Positions 23,701-31,472 are shown, numbered from the stretch's first letter. The stretch: 64,000 nucleotides of DNA from AC-37 sp035275105 (GCA_035275105.1 DATENL010000090.1:1-64000), one strand, 5' to 3'. Numbers and translations: made by a program. Notes: generated by a model from the sequence alone, not told the origin.

Positions 23701-24795
23701 TTGGCCGACTATCAGCTGAAGATCCGCCGCTACGACCCGGAGTCGGGCAAGCCCGCGTACTGGGAGGAGTTCGGCGTGGATCTGGCCCCCGAGCGCTCGG
23801 TTCTCGACGGGATCCTGCGGGCGCGGGCCGAGCAGGACGGCTCGCTGGCGATCCGCTGCTCGTGCCAGGCCGCGATCTGCGGCTCGTGCGGCGTGCGGAT
23901 CAACGGCAGGTCGCGGCTCGCCTGCAACACCAAGCTCGGCGAGGCCGCCGAGGGCGCGCCGAACGGCGCGATCGTGGTCGAGCCGATGGGCAACATGCCC
24001 GTGATCAAGGACCTGATCGTGGACATGGACGCCGTCCATTGGAAGAAGGTCCAACGGGTGGTCCCGTGGCTCCTGCCCGATGGCGACCCGCCCGCGCGCG
24101 AGTACGTCGTCGAGCCCGAGTCGATGATCGACATCACGCAGTCGATGGCGTGCATCCACTGCGGCGCGTGCGTCTCGGCGTGCCTCTCGATGGAGGTCGA
24201 CCCCGAGTTCGTCGGGCCGGCGGCGCTGGCCAAGGCCTACCGGTTCGTCGGCGACCCGCGCGACGCCTACACGGAGGACCGCCTGCTCGACCTGGCCGAG
24301 GACCCGCACGGGATGTACGACTGCACCCACTGCTTCGCCTGCATCGAGGTCTGCCCCAAGGACGTCGCCCCGATGAACCAGATCATGCGGCTGCGCCGGC
24401 GCGCGACGCAGGACTACGGGATCAAGGACCGCAACAACGGCTACGGCCACGAGAAGGCGTTCGTCGACCTGATCGGGAAGTACGGGCTGCTGTCCGAGTC
24501 ACAGCTCCTGCCGAAGTCCTACGGCGACGGCAGCCTGATCCGCGCCAACGTCAAGCCGGCGGCGCTCAAGGAGCTGACCGTCAAGTTCCCGACCGTCGTC
24601 CGCGGGCTGATGTCGGGCAAGGTGTCGCCGAAGACCGCCCTGATCGCGCACAAGCTGAAGGACCAGGACCAGATCAAGCGGATCTTCCACGAGGTCGAGT
24701 CGCACGAGGACCGGCGCGAGCTGAACATGTACATCGTCGGCGAGTCCGGCGGCGACGAGGAGGGCGCGATGGCCGAGGCAGGGCAGGAGGGATGA
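23701..24795 (+). CDS. sdhB: succinate dehydrogenase/fumarate reductase iron-sulphur subunit
   Basis: A 364-residue iron-sulphur subunit starting with TTG one base after the sdhA stop. The 2Fe-2S ligands are in RCSCQAAICGSCGVRINGRS with a fourth Cys in LACNT. Two further clusters are bound by CIHCGACVSAC and CTHCFACIEVCP. The C-terminal 110 residues (about 250-364) extend beyond the usual SdhB length of 230-260. This added tail is a distinguishing feature of these subunits when paired with an HdrB-like partner. The protein passes electrons from the flavin to the quinone site. Its stop overlaps the next gene's ATG by 4 bp. Confidence 0.93.
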   Translation: MADYQLKIRRYDPESGKPAYWEEFGVDLAPERSVLDGILRARAEQDGSLAIRCSCQAAICGSCGVRINGRSRLACNTKLGEAAEGAPNGAIVVEPMGNMPVIKDLIVDMDAVHWKKVQRVVPWLLPDGDPPAREYVVEPESMIDITQSMACIHCGACVSACLSMEVDPEFVGPAALAKAYRFVGDPRDAYTEDRLLDLAEDPHGMYDCTHCFACIEVCPKDVAPMNQIMRLRRRATQDYGIKDRNNGYGHEKAFVDLIGKYGLLSESQLLPKSYGDGSLIRANVKPAALKELTVKFPTVVRGLMSGKVSPKTALIAHKLKDQDQIKRIFHEVESHEDRRELNMYIVGESGGDEEGAMAEAGQEG

Positions 24796-25694
24796 AGCTC
24801 GCGTACTGGCCGGGCTGCGTGTCGCGCGGGTTCACGCCCGAGCTGCACGGCGCGATGGCCGCGGTGGCGCCGAAGCTGGACCTCGAGCTGGTCGAGCTCG
24901 ACCGCGCGAACTGCTGCGGCGCCGGCGTGATCGCCGAGCACAACCAGGAGCTCGCCGACACGCTGAACGCGCGGACGTTCTCGCTGGCGCAGCGCGTCGA
25001 CGGGGCCGCGGGGATGATGAACATCTGCTCCACCTGCCAGGGCGCGCAGTCCGAGTGCCAGGAGCGGCTCGACGCCGACACCGCCTACCGCGCCCACATC
25101 AACGAGCACCTGGAGCCCGAGGGGCTCGAGTACGAGCGGGGCGGCGCCTGGTGGAACAAGAACTTCCTCTGGCTGCTCGTCGAGGAGATCGGGCTGGACG
25201 TGCTGCGCGAGCGCGTGGTCCGGCCGCTGGACGGGCTCCGCGTCGGGCCGTTCTACGGCTGCTACATCGTGCGGCCCACGCGCCGGCTCGGCTACGAGCT
25301 CTACCCCGACCGCGACAAGTACCTCGACATGGTCATCGAGGCGTGCGGCGCGACGCCGGTCGCCTACGCGGGCAGCCACAAGTGCTGCGGCTTCCCGATC
25401 GTCACGATGAACCGCGAGACCTCGCTGCGCCAGGCCGGCCGCCACATGGCGGACGCGCTGGACGCCGGCGCGGACTGCGTGGTCACCCCGTGCCCGCTGT
25501 GCCACCTGAACCTGGACCTCCAGCAGCCCGAGGCGGCGCCGTTCGTGGAGCGCGATCTCGGGATGCCGGTCCTTCACCTGCCGCAGCTGGTGGGGTTGGC
25601 TCTTGGGATCGACATGAAGGAGCTCGGGCTGCACCGGCACGTCGTGAAGACGGACGAGGTGCAGGAGAAGGTGGCGGCGCTAACGGCCGCTTAG
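24792..25694 (+). CDS. HdrB-like CCG-domain subunit of the succinate/fumarate oxidoreductase (SdhE/SdhC type)
   Basis: A 300-residue protein with two cysteine-rich CCG domains (PF02754): domain 1 with CVSRGF, NCCGAG and CSTCQ, domain 2 with CYIV, HKCCGFP and CPLCH. The domains are those of heterodisulphide reductase HdrB and of the third subunit of archaeal and epsilon-proteobacterial non-classical succinate dehydrogenase or methylmenaquinol:fumarate reductase (SdhE/MfrE). They bind a non-cubane or 4Fe-4S cluster and take the place of the heme b membrane anchors. Amphipathic helices (for example around the WWNKNFLWLLVEEIGLD segment) could hold it to the membrane. The ATGA overlap with sdhB shows co-translation. 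Confidence 0.9.
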   Translation: MKLAYWPGCVSRGFTPELHGAMAAVAPKLDLELVELDRANCCGAGVIAEHNQELADTLNARTFSLAQRVDGAAGMMNICSTCQGAQSECQERLDADTAYRAHINEHLEPEGLEYERGGAWWNKNFLWLLVEEIGLDVLRERVVRPLDGLRVGPFYGCYIVRPTRRLGYELYPDRDKYLDMVIEACGATPVAYAGSHKCCGFPIVTMNRETSLRQAGRHMADALDAGADCVVTPCPLCHLNLDLQQPEAAPFVERDLGMPVLHLPQLVGLALGIDMKELGLHRHVVKTDEVQEKVAALTAA

Positions 25695-25818
25695 GCACTT
25701 CGTCGGGCGGGGTTGGCGGGCGGGCTCGGACTTAGCTTCCCGGCCACGTAGCAAAGCTGACCGATCGCGCAGCTTGGCTTTTAGCTGTGGGCTGGGCGGT
25801 TGCTCGGGCGGGTGGCGC

Positions 25819-25894
25819 GGCGAGCACCGTTTCGTCGCGCGCAGCCGAGGGAGGCGAAGCCGAGCGGAGCGAGCACGGACGAAATGGTGTCGCC
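25819..25894. repeat. long imperfect inverted repeat (18/17-bp arms)
   Basis: The arm GGCGAGCACCGTTTCGTC (25819-25836) pairs with GACGAAATGGTGTCGCC (25878-25894) with one unpaired base and one mismatch. The 41-bp loop is purine-rich. It lies downstream of the terminator on the minus strand and of the sdh operon on the plus strand, so it could serve as the sdh operon terminator. Confidence 0.5.
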
Positions 25895-25954
25895 AAGCCG
25901 GGCCCCGCCCGCCACAACGCCCCGTCCCTCAGCCAAAAACAGCCCCAGAACGCG

Positions 25955-25981
25955 AAAAACCGGCCAGCGAACTGGCCGGTT
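25955..25981 (-). terminator. rho-independent terminator on the minus strand
   Basis: The 10-bp stem AACCGGCCAG / CTGGCCGGTT with loop TTCG is followed on the minus strand by a run of five T that begins at the end of the stem (25959-25955). It is the strongest terminator in the window, yet no protein gene precedes it on this strand. It fits the end of a short RNA that begins near 26135. Confidence 0.75.
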
Positions 25982-26029
25982 CTCGCGGTGCGGCGTACCC
26001 CTACGCGCCCTGGGAAGCTGGAAGTCTCT

Positions 26030-26133
26030 ATGTGGCCGGCGCCTCCCTGCCGGCAAGTAAATGGTTCCCGGTAGCCGCCGGCTTTACGTCCCCCCGCACG
26101 CGTGAACTTCGGGTGATCTTCGGAGGGGCACAT
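26030..26133 (-). ncRNA. candidate GEMM-like (c-di-GMP-I type) riboswitch RNA
   Basis: On the minus strand the block GGGACGTAAAGCC (26092-26080) closely matches the GACGCAAAGCC block of the c-di-GMP-I riboswitch. It is followed by a CTACCGG segment (compare CCUAxAxCC of the tetraloop receptor), a stem made by GCCGGC at 26082-26077 and 26054-26049, and then AGGGAGGCGCC, which is like the AGGxAGCGG segment. The first hairpin with a GAAA tetraloop is not clear, so the assignment is tentative. A terminator follows 50 nt downstream (25981-25955). No gene follows, so it may be a stand-alone RNA. Confidence 0.45.
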
Positions 26134-26194
26134 GGGTGAGGGTGAGGGGGAGGTTAAGGGGATGCGATGCTCCCCCCTTATCCCCCGTTTCGTG

Positions 26195-26200
26195 TAATAT
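26195..26200 (+). promoter_or_regulatory. -10 element of the LuxR gene (leaderless)
   Basis: TAATAT, the most AT-rich hexamer nearby, with 8 nt to the ATG at 26209. It supports choosing this start rather than the in-frame ATG 42 nt upstream. Confidence 0.6.
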
Positions 26201-26208
26201 GCCGCGCC

Positions 26209-26865
26209 ATGCGAGCCCCGATCACCATCGTCTCGGCGCGCTTCGAGGACCTCGTCTCGATCGGGCTAGCGTCGCTCATCGCCGAGGACCCGAACCTCGA
26301 TCTCGTGGCCAACGAGGTCGACCTCGACCGGCTCGAGGGCGTTCTCGACGAGCACGTCCCGTCGGTCGTGCTGCTCAACTTCGGCTCGCTGCCGAACCCC
26401 GCGATGATCTACCAGCTGCACCAGGGCCACCCGGACACGCGGGTGGTGGTGCTGGCCAACCGGCCGTCGGCGGCCGAGTGCAATCAGATGCTCTCGTTCG
26501 GGGCCACCGCGGTGATCTCGAAGGAGACCCAGGGCCGCGACATCATCAACGCGATCCACCTCGCGTCACGCGGCATGCACGTGCTACCGCGCTCGGCATC
26601 GGCGGCCGCGGACCAGCCCGAGGAGATCGGCATCCCCGCGCCCGACCTGCTCACGCCGCGCGAGGCGGACGTGCTCGAGCTGCTCCAGGAGGGAATGACC
26701 AACGCCCAGATCGCGCACTCGCTCTCGATTGGCGTCGAGACCGTCCGCACCCACGCGCGCAACATCTACGCGAAGCTCGGCATCTCCACCCGCCGCGACC
26801 TCGCGCGGATCGCGCGGCCGCAGCGCCACGCCACCGGCCGCGAGCCGGTCGGCGCCCCGCGCTAG
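26209..26865 (+). CDS. NarL/LuxR family response regulator with degenerate receiver
   Basis: A 218-residue protein with an N-terminal receiver-like domain (about 4-120) and a LuxR-type helix-turn-helix (about 148-205: LLTPREADVLELLQEGMTNA, then QIAHSLSIGVETVRTHARNI). The phospho-acceptor Asp is replaced: the strand reads SVVLLNFGSLP with N57 where D is expected, and the acidic pair near the N-terminus is missing (SARFED). The conserved Lys (ISKE, K105) is kept. The protein therefore probably works without phosphorylation. No histidine kinase is adjacent. The ATG at 26209 is supported by TAATAT 8 nt upstream. Its target is unknown. Confidence 0.85.
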   Translation: MRAPITIVSARFEDLVSIGLASLIAEDPNLDLVANEVDLDRLEGVLDEHVPSVVLLNFGSLPNPAMIYQLHQGHPDTRVVVLANRPSAAECNQMLSFGATAVISKETQGRDIINAIHLASRGMHVLPRSASAAADQPEEIGIPAPDLLTPREADVLELLQEGMTNAQIAHSLSIGVETVRTHARNIYAKLGISTRRDLARIARPQRHATGREPVGAPR

Positions 26866-26889
26866 CGCACCCATCCCCCGCGCAGAGGA

Positions 26890-26935
26890 CGAACGTCCAG
26901 AAACCGACGCTATAGCGACGGTTACTGGACGTTCG
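26890..26935. terminator. long bidirectional hairpin between convergent genes (type A)
   Basis: The outer 11-bp stem CGAACGTCCAG / CTGGACGTTCG encloses an A.A mismatch, a 5-bp stem, a second A.A mismatch and a 3-bp stem around a TATA loop. It lies between the convergent LuxR gene and the 46-residue gene and has no T run. Similar hairpins occur at 38111 and 56830, also between convergent genes. Confidence 0.6.
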
Positions 26936-26970
26936 GTTCGCGAGGGCCTTCGCGGGGAGCGCCGGCCGCG

Positions 26971-27111
26971 CTAGCCGCGGCCGGTGAGGCGGCGGACGGT
27001 CGCGATCAGCCCCTGGCCCTCGCCGCGAGGGCGGTTGCTGCCGCGCCGGCGGCCGGTCTGACCGCGCGTCGTGCCGCGCGAGATGAGCTTCAGTATGCGG
27101 TCGGCGTTCAT
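26971..27111 (-). CDS. small basic protein (46 aa)
   Basis: A short frame with a convincing start: GGAG, 5 nt, then the ATG at 27111, 44 bp after the asd stop. The product MNADRILKLISRGTTRGQTG continues with RRRGSNRPRG and ends in VRRLTGRG. It is basic and rich in Gly/Arg with one amphipathic helix at the start. I do not recognise it. Its place at the end of the lysC-asd operon and before a hairpin terminator suggests that it is a real, co-transcribed gene. Such short actinobacterial proteins are commonly missed. Confidence 0.55.
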   Translation of the reverse strand: MNADRILKLISRGTTRGQTGRRRGSNRPRGEGQGLIATVRRLTGRG

Positions 27112-27155
27112 GCTGGCTCCGTACCCGGCGCGGCCGGCGCCGAACATGGGCTGGG

Positions 27156-28190
27156 CTAGGCGGCGCGGGGCTGGCTGCCGCGCAGGAGCCCGCGCTCGAC
27201 GAGCAGCTCGGCGACCTGGACCGCGTTCGTGGCCGCGCCCTTGCGGAGGTTGTCGCCGACGACGAACAGGTTCAGGCAGCGCTCGTGCGAGGGGTCGCGG
27301 CGGATCCGCCCGACGAGCACCTCGTCGCGGCCGGCGGCGTCGAGCGCCTGCGGGTAGATGGCGTCGGCGGGGTCGTCCAGCACGACCAGGCCGGGCGCGG
27401 CGGCCAGCAGCTCACGGCATTCCTCCGGCGACAGCGGGTCGCGCGTCTGCACGTTCACCGACTCGGAGTGGCCCGTGTAGACCGGGACGCGCGTGCAGGT
27501 GGCGGAGACCGCGATCTCGGGCCGGCCGAGAATCTTGCGCGTCTCGTTGACGAGCTTCAGCTCCTCGTCCGTGTAGTCCGAGCCCTCGGGGAATACGCCC
27601 GCCTGCGGGATCACGTTGAACGCGATCTGGTGCGGGTAGACGGCGGGCGCCGGGATCTCCTCGGCCTCGATCACCGCGCGCGCCTGGTCGTGGAGCTCCT
27701 CGACGGCGCGCTGCCCGGTGCCCGAGACCGACTGCATCGTGGTGATCACGAGCCGCTCGATGCCCGCGGCGTCGAGGATCGGCTTGAGCGCGACCACCAT
27801 CTGCATCGTCGAGCAGTTGGGGTTGGCGACGATCCCGCGGTGGTCGGCGAGGTCGTCGGGGTTCACCTCGGAGACGACCAGCGGAACGCCCTCGTTCATC
27901 CGCCAGCGCGAGGAGTTGTCGACCACGACGGCCCCCGCCTCGGCGAAGCGCGGCGCCCACTCGCCGCTCGTGCCGCCGCCGGCCGAGAAGAGGGCGATGT
28001 CGAAGCCCTGGATCGACTCGTCGGAGAGCGTGCGCACCTCGAGCCGGCTGTCGCCGAAGTCGATCACGCGCCCCGCCGATCGCTCCGACGCGAACGGCAC
28101 GACCTCGTCGGCCGGGAAGCGCCGCTCGCGCATGATCCCGAGCATCGTCGAGCCGACCGCGCCCGTGGCCCCCACGACCGCCGTGCGCAT
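27156..28190 (-). CDS. asd: aspartate-semialdehyde dehydrogenase
   Basis: A 344-residue NADP-dependent enzyme that reduces aspartyl phosphate to aspartate semialdehyde, the branch point for Lys, Met, Thr and diaminopimelate. Visible: the Rossmann motif VVGATGAVGSTML, the GGGTSGEWAPRFAEAG segment, and the catalytic Cys in GIVANPNCSTMQMVVAL. SGTGQRAVEEL, HQIAFNVIPQ, and the His of YTGHSESV are the substrate side. The ATG overlaps the TGA of lysC by one base, so the two genes are translationally coupled. This operon supplies the cell-wall and amino-acid precursors. Confidence 0.97.
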   Translation of the reverse strand: MRTAVVGATGAVGSTMLGIMRERRFPADEVVPFASERSAGRVIDFGDSRLEVRTLSDESIQGFDIALFSAGGGTSGEWAPRFAEAGAVVVDNSSRWRMNEGVPLVVSEVNPDDLADHRGIVANPNCSTMQMVVALKPILDAAGIERLVITTMQSVSGTGQRAVEELHDQARAVIEAEEIPAPAVYPHQIAFNVIPQAGVFPEGSDYTDEELKLVNETRKILGRPEIAVSATCTRVPVYTGHSESVNVQTRDPLSPEECRELLAAAPGLVVLDDPADAIYPQALDAAGRDEVLVGRIRRDPSHERCLNLFVVGDNLRKGAATNAVQVAELLVERGLLRGSQPRAA

Positions 28191-29515
28191 CAGCCGCCCC
28201 TCGGCCTGTGGTCGTCGCCGCGCGGGTCCTCGGGCCGGATCCCGTCGGCGCCGAGCTCGAACGCCCGGTGCAGCTCGCGCACCGCGGTGGCAACGTCGTC
28301 CTCGCGCACGACGCAGGAGATCTTGATCGGGGACGTCGAGATCATCTCGATGTTCACGCCGGCGTCGCCCAGGACCGTGAACGTCTTCGCCGCGACGCCG
28401 GGGTGCGTCCTCATTCCAGCCCCGACGAGCGAGACCTTCCCCATCTTGGGGTCGGTCGCGACCGCGCCGATCCCGAGCTCCCCGCGCAGCGGCTCGAGCG
28501 CCTCGCGGGCGACCACGAGGTCGTCGCGCGGCACCGTGAACGACATGTCGGCGCCGTGTCCCTCGGACTCGGGCTCGTTCTGGATGATCATGTCGACGTT
28601 CACGTTGGCGTCGGCGAGCACGCTCAGCACGCGCCCCGCCACGCCGGGCCGGTCCGGCAGCTGGGTCAGGGTGATCCGGGCGTCGCCGGTGGAGTGGGTG
28701 ACTGCTGTGACGAGCGGGCGTTCCATCGTCTCTTCCTCTGTCAGTACGAAGGTACCCGGTCCGTCGTCGAAGCTCGACCGGCAGTGGATGCGCACGTTGT
28801 GGTTGCGCGCGTACTCGACCGAGCGGAGCTGGAGCACGCCGGCGCCGGAGGCCGACATCTCGAGCATCTCCTCGAACGAGACCTGGGGCAGCATGACGGC
28901 GTCGGGCACGATCCGCGGGTCCGCGCTGAACACGCCGGCGACGTCCGTGTAGATCTCGCACACGTCGGCTCCGAGCGCGGCAGCGATGGCGACCGCCGTG
29001 GTGTCGGACCCGCCGCGGCCGAGCGTCGTGACGTTCCCGTGGATCTCGTACTCGCCTCCGTCGTCCGAGCGCAGCGACGCGGACGTGCCCTGGAACCCCG
29101 CCACGAGCACGATCTTGCCGGCGTCGAGGAGCCGCTCGATCCGCTCGGTGCGCACGTCGAGGATGCGGGCCTTGGTGTGGGAGGCGTCGGTCACGATCCC
29201 CGCCTGCGAGCCGGTGAGCGACTCGGCCTCGTGGCCGAGGTCGTTGATCACCATCGACGCGAGCGCGCACGAGATGCGCTCGCCGGTCGACAGCACCATG
29301 TCCATCTCGCGCGGGTGCGGGCGGTCCGAGACCTCGTACGCCAGCGCGATGAGCTCGTCGGTGGTCTTGCCCCGCGCCGACAGGACGGCGACCACGCGGC
29401 TGCCGGCCTCCTTCGCGTTGACGATCCGTCTCGCGGCGCGGCGAATCCGGTCGCCGTCGGCGACCGACGTCCCGCCGAACTTCATGACGACGGTCTGCGG
29501 AGCGGGGTCGCCCAT
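28190..29515 (-). CDS. lysC: aspartate kinase
   Basis: A 441-residue aspartokinase. The N-terminal kinase domain has VVMKFGGTSVADGDRIRR (ATP and aspartate site) and LGRGGSDTTAVAIAAAL. Two ACT domains follow (about 285-430), with ITLTQLPDRPGVAGRVLSVL and VSLVGAGMRTHPGVAAKTF, where Lys/Thr feedback inhibition acts in homologues. The ATG at 29515 follows a TATCCT -10 by 9 nt, so the transcript is probably leaderless. That -10 overlaps the -10 of the divergent GH3 gene. In actinobacteria the lysC gene often has an internal start that yields a separate beta subunit; GTG/ATG candidates exist but none is clearly preferred. Confidence 0.97.
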   Translation of the reverse strand: MGDPAPQTVVMKFGGTSVADGDRIRRAARRIVNAKEAGSRVVAVLSARGKTTDELIALAYEVSDRPHPREMDMVLSTGERISCALASMVINDLGHEAESLTGSQAGIVTDASHTKARILDVRTERIERLLDAGKIVLVAGFQGTSASLRSDDGGEYEIHGNVTTLGRGGSDTTAVAIAAALGADVCEIYTDVAGVFSADPRIVPDAVMLPQVSFEEMLEMSASGAGVLQLRSVEYARNHNVRIHCRSSFDDGPGTFVLTEEETMERPLVTAVTHSTGDARITLTQLPDRPGVAGRVLSVLADANVNVDMIIQNEPESEGHGADMSFTVPRDDLVVAREALEPLRGELGIGAVATDPKMGKVSLVGAGMRTHPGVAAKTFTVLGDAGVNIEMISTSPIKISCVVREDDVATAVRELHRAFELGADGIRPEDPRGDDHRPRGG

Positions 29516-29524
29516 CGCGGTGCG

Positions 29525-29534
29525 AGGATAGCTT
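29525..29534. promoter_or_regulatory. overlapping divergent -10 elements (lysC / GH3)
   Basis: TATCCT on the minus strand (29530-29525, 9 nt to the lysC ATG) and TAGCTT on the plus strand (29529-29534, 7 nt to the GH3 GTG) share two bases. This repeats the geometry at 12622-12631. Confidence 0.55.
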
Positions 29535-29541
29535 TCGCCCC

Positions 29542-30870
29542 GTGACTCGCGGAACCGCTGGAACCGCTCGCCCCGGGCGCCGCGCGGCCGCGGCGCTCAT
29601 GGCGTCGCTCGCCCTGCTCGCGGGTTGCGACAGCGGGGACGACGCGAAGCCGCGCAAGCGGCCGCCGGCGTCACCCGCCGCGCGCGAGCAAGTGCCGGCG
29701 CGCTCGTTCCTCGCCCAGCTGATCCCGCCCGCCGGGCGCGCGCTGCCGAACGCGCGCGTGCCCGGCCAGATCAAGCGACAGGTGGCCGGGCTGCCGGTGG
29801 AGGAGAAGGTGGCTCAGCTCATGCTCGTCGGCTTCAAGGGCACCGACGCGACGGCGCCCTTCCTGGAGACCCTCAAGCGCATGGACCTGGGCGGCGTCGC
29901 CCTCGGGCGGCGCAACTACGTCGGTCGGGAGGAGCTCGCGACGCTCAGCGAGGCGGTCCGGAACGCCGCCGCCGGGCGGACCCGGCAGCCGCCGTTCATC
30001 GTCGCCCAGCAGGAGGGCGGCGACTTCTCGGCCTTCCCGGACCTGCCGCCGGGGGCCGCGCCGGGTGAGCTCGGGACGCCGTCCGACGGGGCGGTGGCGG
30101 CGCGATTGACCGCCCGCTTCCTGAAGCGCGCCGGCCTGAACGGCGTCATCGCGCCCTCCATCGACGTGGGCACGGGCGGCTCCGATCCTCTGGGCCCGCG
30201 CGCGTTCTCGGACGACCCGGCCGACGTGAGCCGCTACGGCGCCGCCGTCGTCTCAGCGTTCCGGAGCGCCGGGATGCTGTCGGTCCCCGGCCACTTCCCC
30301 GGCGTGGGGGCGGCGGCCCAGTCGACCGACGAGGGGCCGACGAGCGTGGGCCTCGCCATGAGCGAGCTCGAGAAGCGCGACCTGCCGCCGTTCCGCGCGG
30401 TGATCAAGGCGGGGGCGCCGGCGGTGCTGGTCGGGCACGCGTCCTACGCGCCGGACTCGTTCGTGGTGCCGGCCTCGCTGTCGCACGAGATCGAGGCGAA
30501 CCTGCTCCGCGGCGGGCTCGGGTTCCGGGGGATCGCGATCACGGACGACCTCGACGCCGGGGCGATCGTCGCCGGGAACACGGTGGCGAGGGCGGCGGTC
30601 CAGGCGGTGCAGGCGGGTGCCGACATGGTCTGGATCTCGCACCCCGACGACTGGGAGCCCGCCTACCGCGCGCTGCTCACCGCGGCGAGGACGCGGCGGA
30701 TCTCGCCCGTGCGACTGAACGCGGCGGTCACGCGGATCGTCACCGTCAAGCGGGAGCTGGGGCTGCGCAATCGCGCCAAGTCCAAGGCGGTGGTGCCCGC
30801 GACGACGCCCGTGACGCCCGGGGCGACCACCACGCCCGCGCCCGGCACGACGACCACGACCGTTCCCTAG
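29542..30870 (+). CDS. GH3-like lipoprotein with degenerate active site
   Basis: A 442-residue protein resembling NagZ-type glycoside hydrolase family 3 beta-N-acetylhexosaminidases. It carries a signal peptide with a lipobox (LLAGC, Cys near 28), so it is an extracytoplasmic lipoprotein. The barrel includes VEEKVAQLMLVGFKGTDATA and GLGFRGIAITDDLDAGAIV (the nucleophile Asp region). However, the sugar-binding DQEGGR appears as AQQEGGDFS, and the catalytic loop KHFPGHGD reads PGHFPGVGAA, losing the second His. A muramyl or chitin oligosaccharide role is plausible, but activity may be lost. The C-terminus is Thr/Pro-rich, which is typical of surface linkers. The last bases overlap recR by 4 bp. 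Confidence 0.78.
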   Translation: MTRGTAGTARPGRRAAAALMASLALLAGCDSGDDAKPRKRPPASPAAREQVPARSFLAQLIPPAGRALPNARVPGQIKRQVAGLPVEEKVAQLMLVGFKGTDATAPFLETLKRMDLGGVALGRRNYVGREELATLSEAVRNAAAGRTRQPPFIVAQQEGGDFSAFPDLPPGAAPGELGTPSDGAVAARLTARFLKRAGLNGVIAPSIDVGTGGSDPLGPRAFSDDPADVSRYGAAVVSAFRSAGMLSVPGHFPGVGAAAQSTDEGPTSVGLAMSELEKRDLPPFRAVIKAGAPAVLVGHASYAPDSFVVPASLSHEIEANLLRGGLGFRGIAITDDLDAGAIVAGNTVARAAVQAVQAGADMVWISHPDDWEPAYRALLTAARTRRISPVRLNAAVTRIVTVKRELGLRNRAKSKAVVPATTPVTPGATTTPAPGTTTTTVP

Positions 30871-31466
30871 AGCGCGCGCCGGCCCTGGAACGCGCGGCCC
30901 AGCGTGATCTCGTCCGCGTACTCGAGGTCGGCTCCGACCGGCAGACCGCTCGCCAGCCGGGTGACCGAGACGTCGGGGGCGCGCTCGCGGAGCCCGTCGG
31001 CGATGTAGAGCGCGGTGGCCTCGCCGGTGGTCGTCGAGTTGGTGGCCACCACGACCTCGCGGGTCCCGCCCTCCTGGACCCGGCGGAACAGCTCGGCGAG
31101 CCTGAGGTCCTCGGGGTCGACGCCGTCGATCGGCGAGAGCGCGCCGCCCAGCACGTGGTAGCGGCCGTTGAACTCGTGGGTCCGCTCGATCGGGATGACG
31201 TCGCTCGGCTCCTCGACGACGCAGATGACGTCGCTCGTGCGGCGCTCGTCCTCACAGATGCGGCAGCGCGGGCCGACCGCGAGGTTGAAGCAGACCTCGC
31301 ACTGCCCGACCGTCTCCTTGACCTCGCGGATCGCATCCGCCAGCGGGAGCGCCTCGTCCTCGGGGGTGCGGAGGATGTGGAAGGCCAGCCGCTGCGCCGT
31401 TCGCTGGCCGATCCCGGGCAGGCGCGCGAGCTCGGTAATCAGCCGGTTGACGGGCGGCGAGAACAC
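30867..31466 (-). CDS. recR: recombination protein RecR
   Basis: A 199-residue protein with the full RecR layout: helix-hairpin-helix LARLPGIGQRTAQRLAFHIL, a zinc finger CEVCFNLAVGPRCRIC and a Toprim domain starting ICVVEEPSDVIPIERT with DGVDPEDLRL and EVVVATNSTTTGEATALYI. RecR acts with RecF/RecO in gap repair. The GTG at 31466 gives the normal family length (about 198) and lies 6 nt after a TACCCT hexamer. Longer versions would add an unrelated basic N-terminus. The neighbourhood recR-(GGDEF)-ybaB-dnaX-ffs is the known Gram-positive order with one gene inserted. Confidence 0.96.
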   Translation of the reverse strand: MFSPPVNRLITELARLPGIGQRTAQRLAFHILRTPEDEALPLADAIREVKETVGQCEVCFNLAVGPRCRICEDERRTSDVICVVEEPSDVIPIERTHEFNGRYHVLGGALSPIDGVDPEDLRLAELFRRVQEGGTREVVVATNSTTTGEATALYIADGLRERAPDVSVTRLASGLPVGADLEYADEITLGRAFQGRRAL

Positions 31467-31472
31467 CGGTCG

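Larger units (their letters stand above)
25695..26208. other. 514-bp gene-free region with structured RNA signals
   Basis: No reading frame on either strand looks like a real gene; the open frames are GC-rich artefacts with no domain or start signal. The stretch holds a long imperfect inverted repeat (25819-25894), a minus-strand terminator (25955-25981), a GEMM-like RNA candidate (26030-26133, minus) and the LuxR-gene promoter at the right end. Confidence 0.6.
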
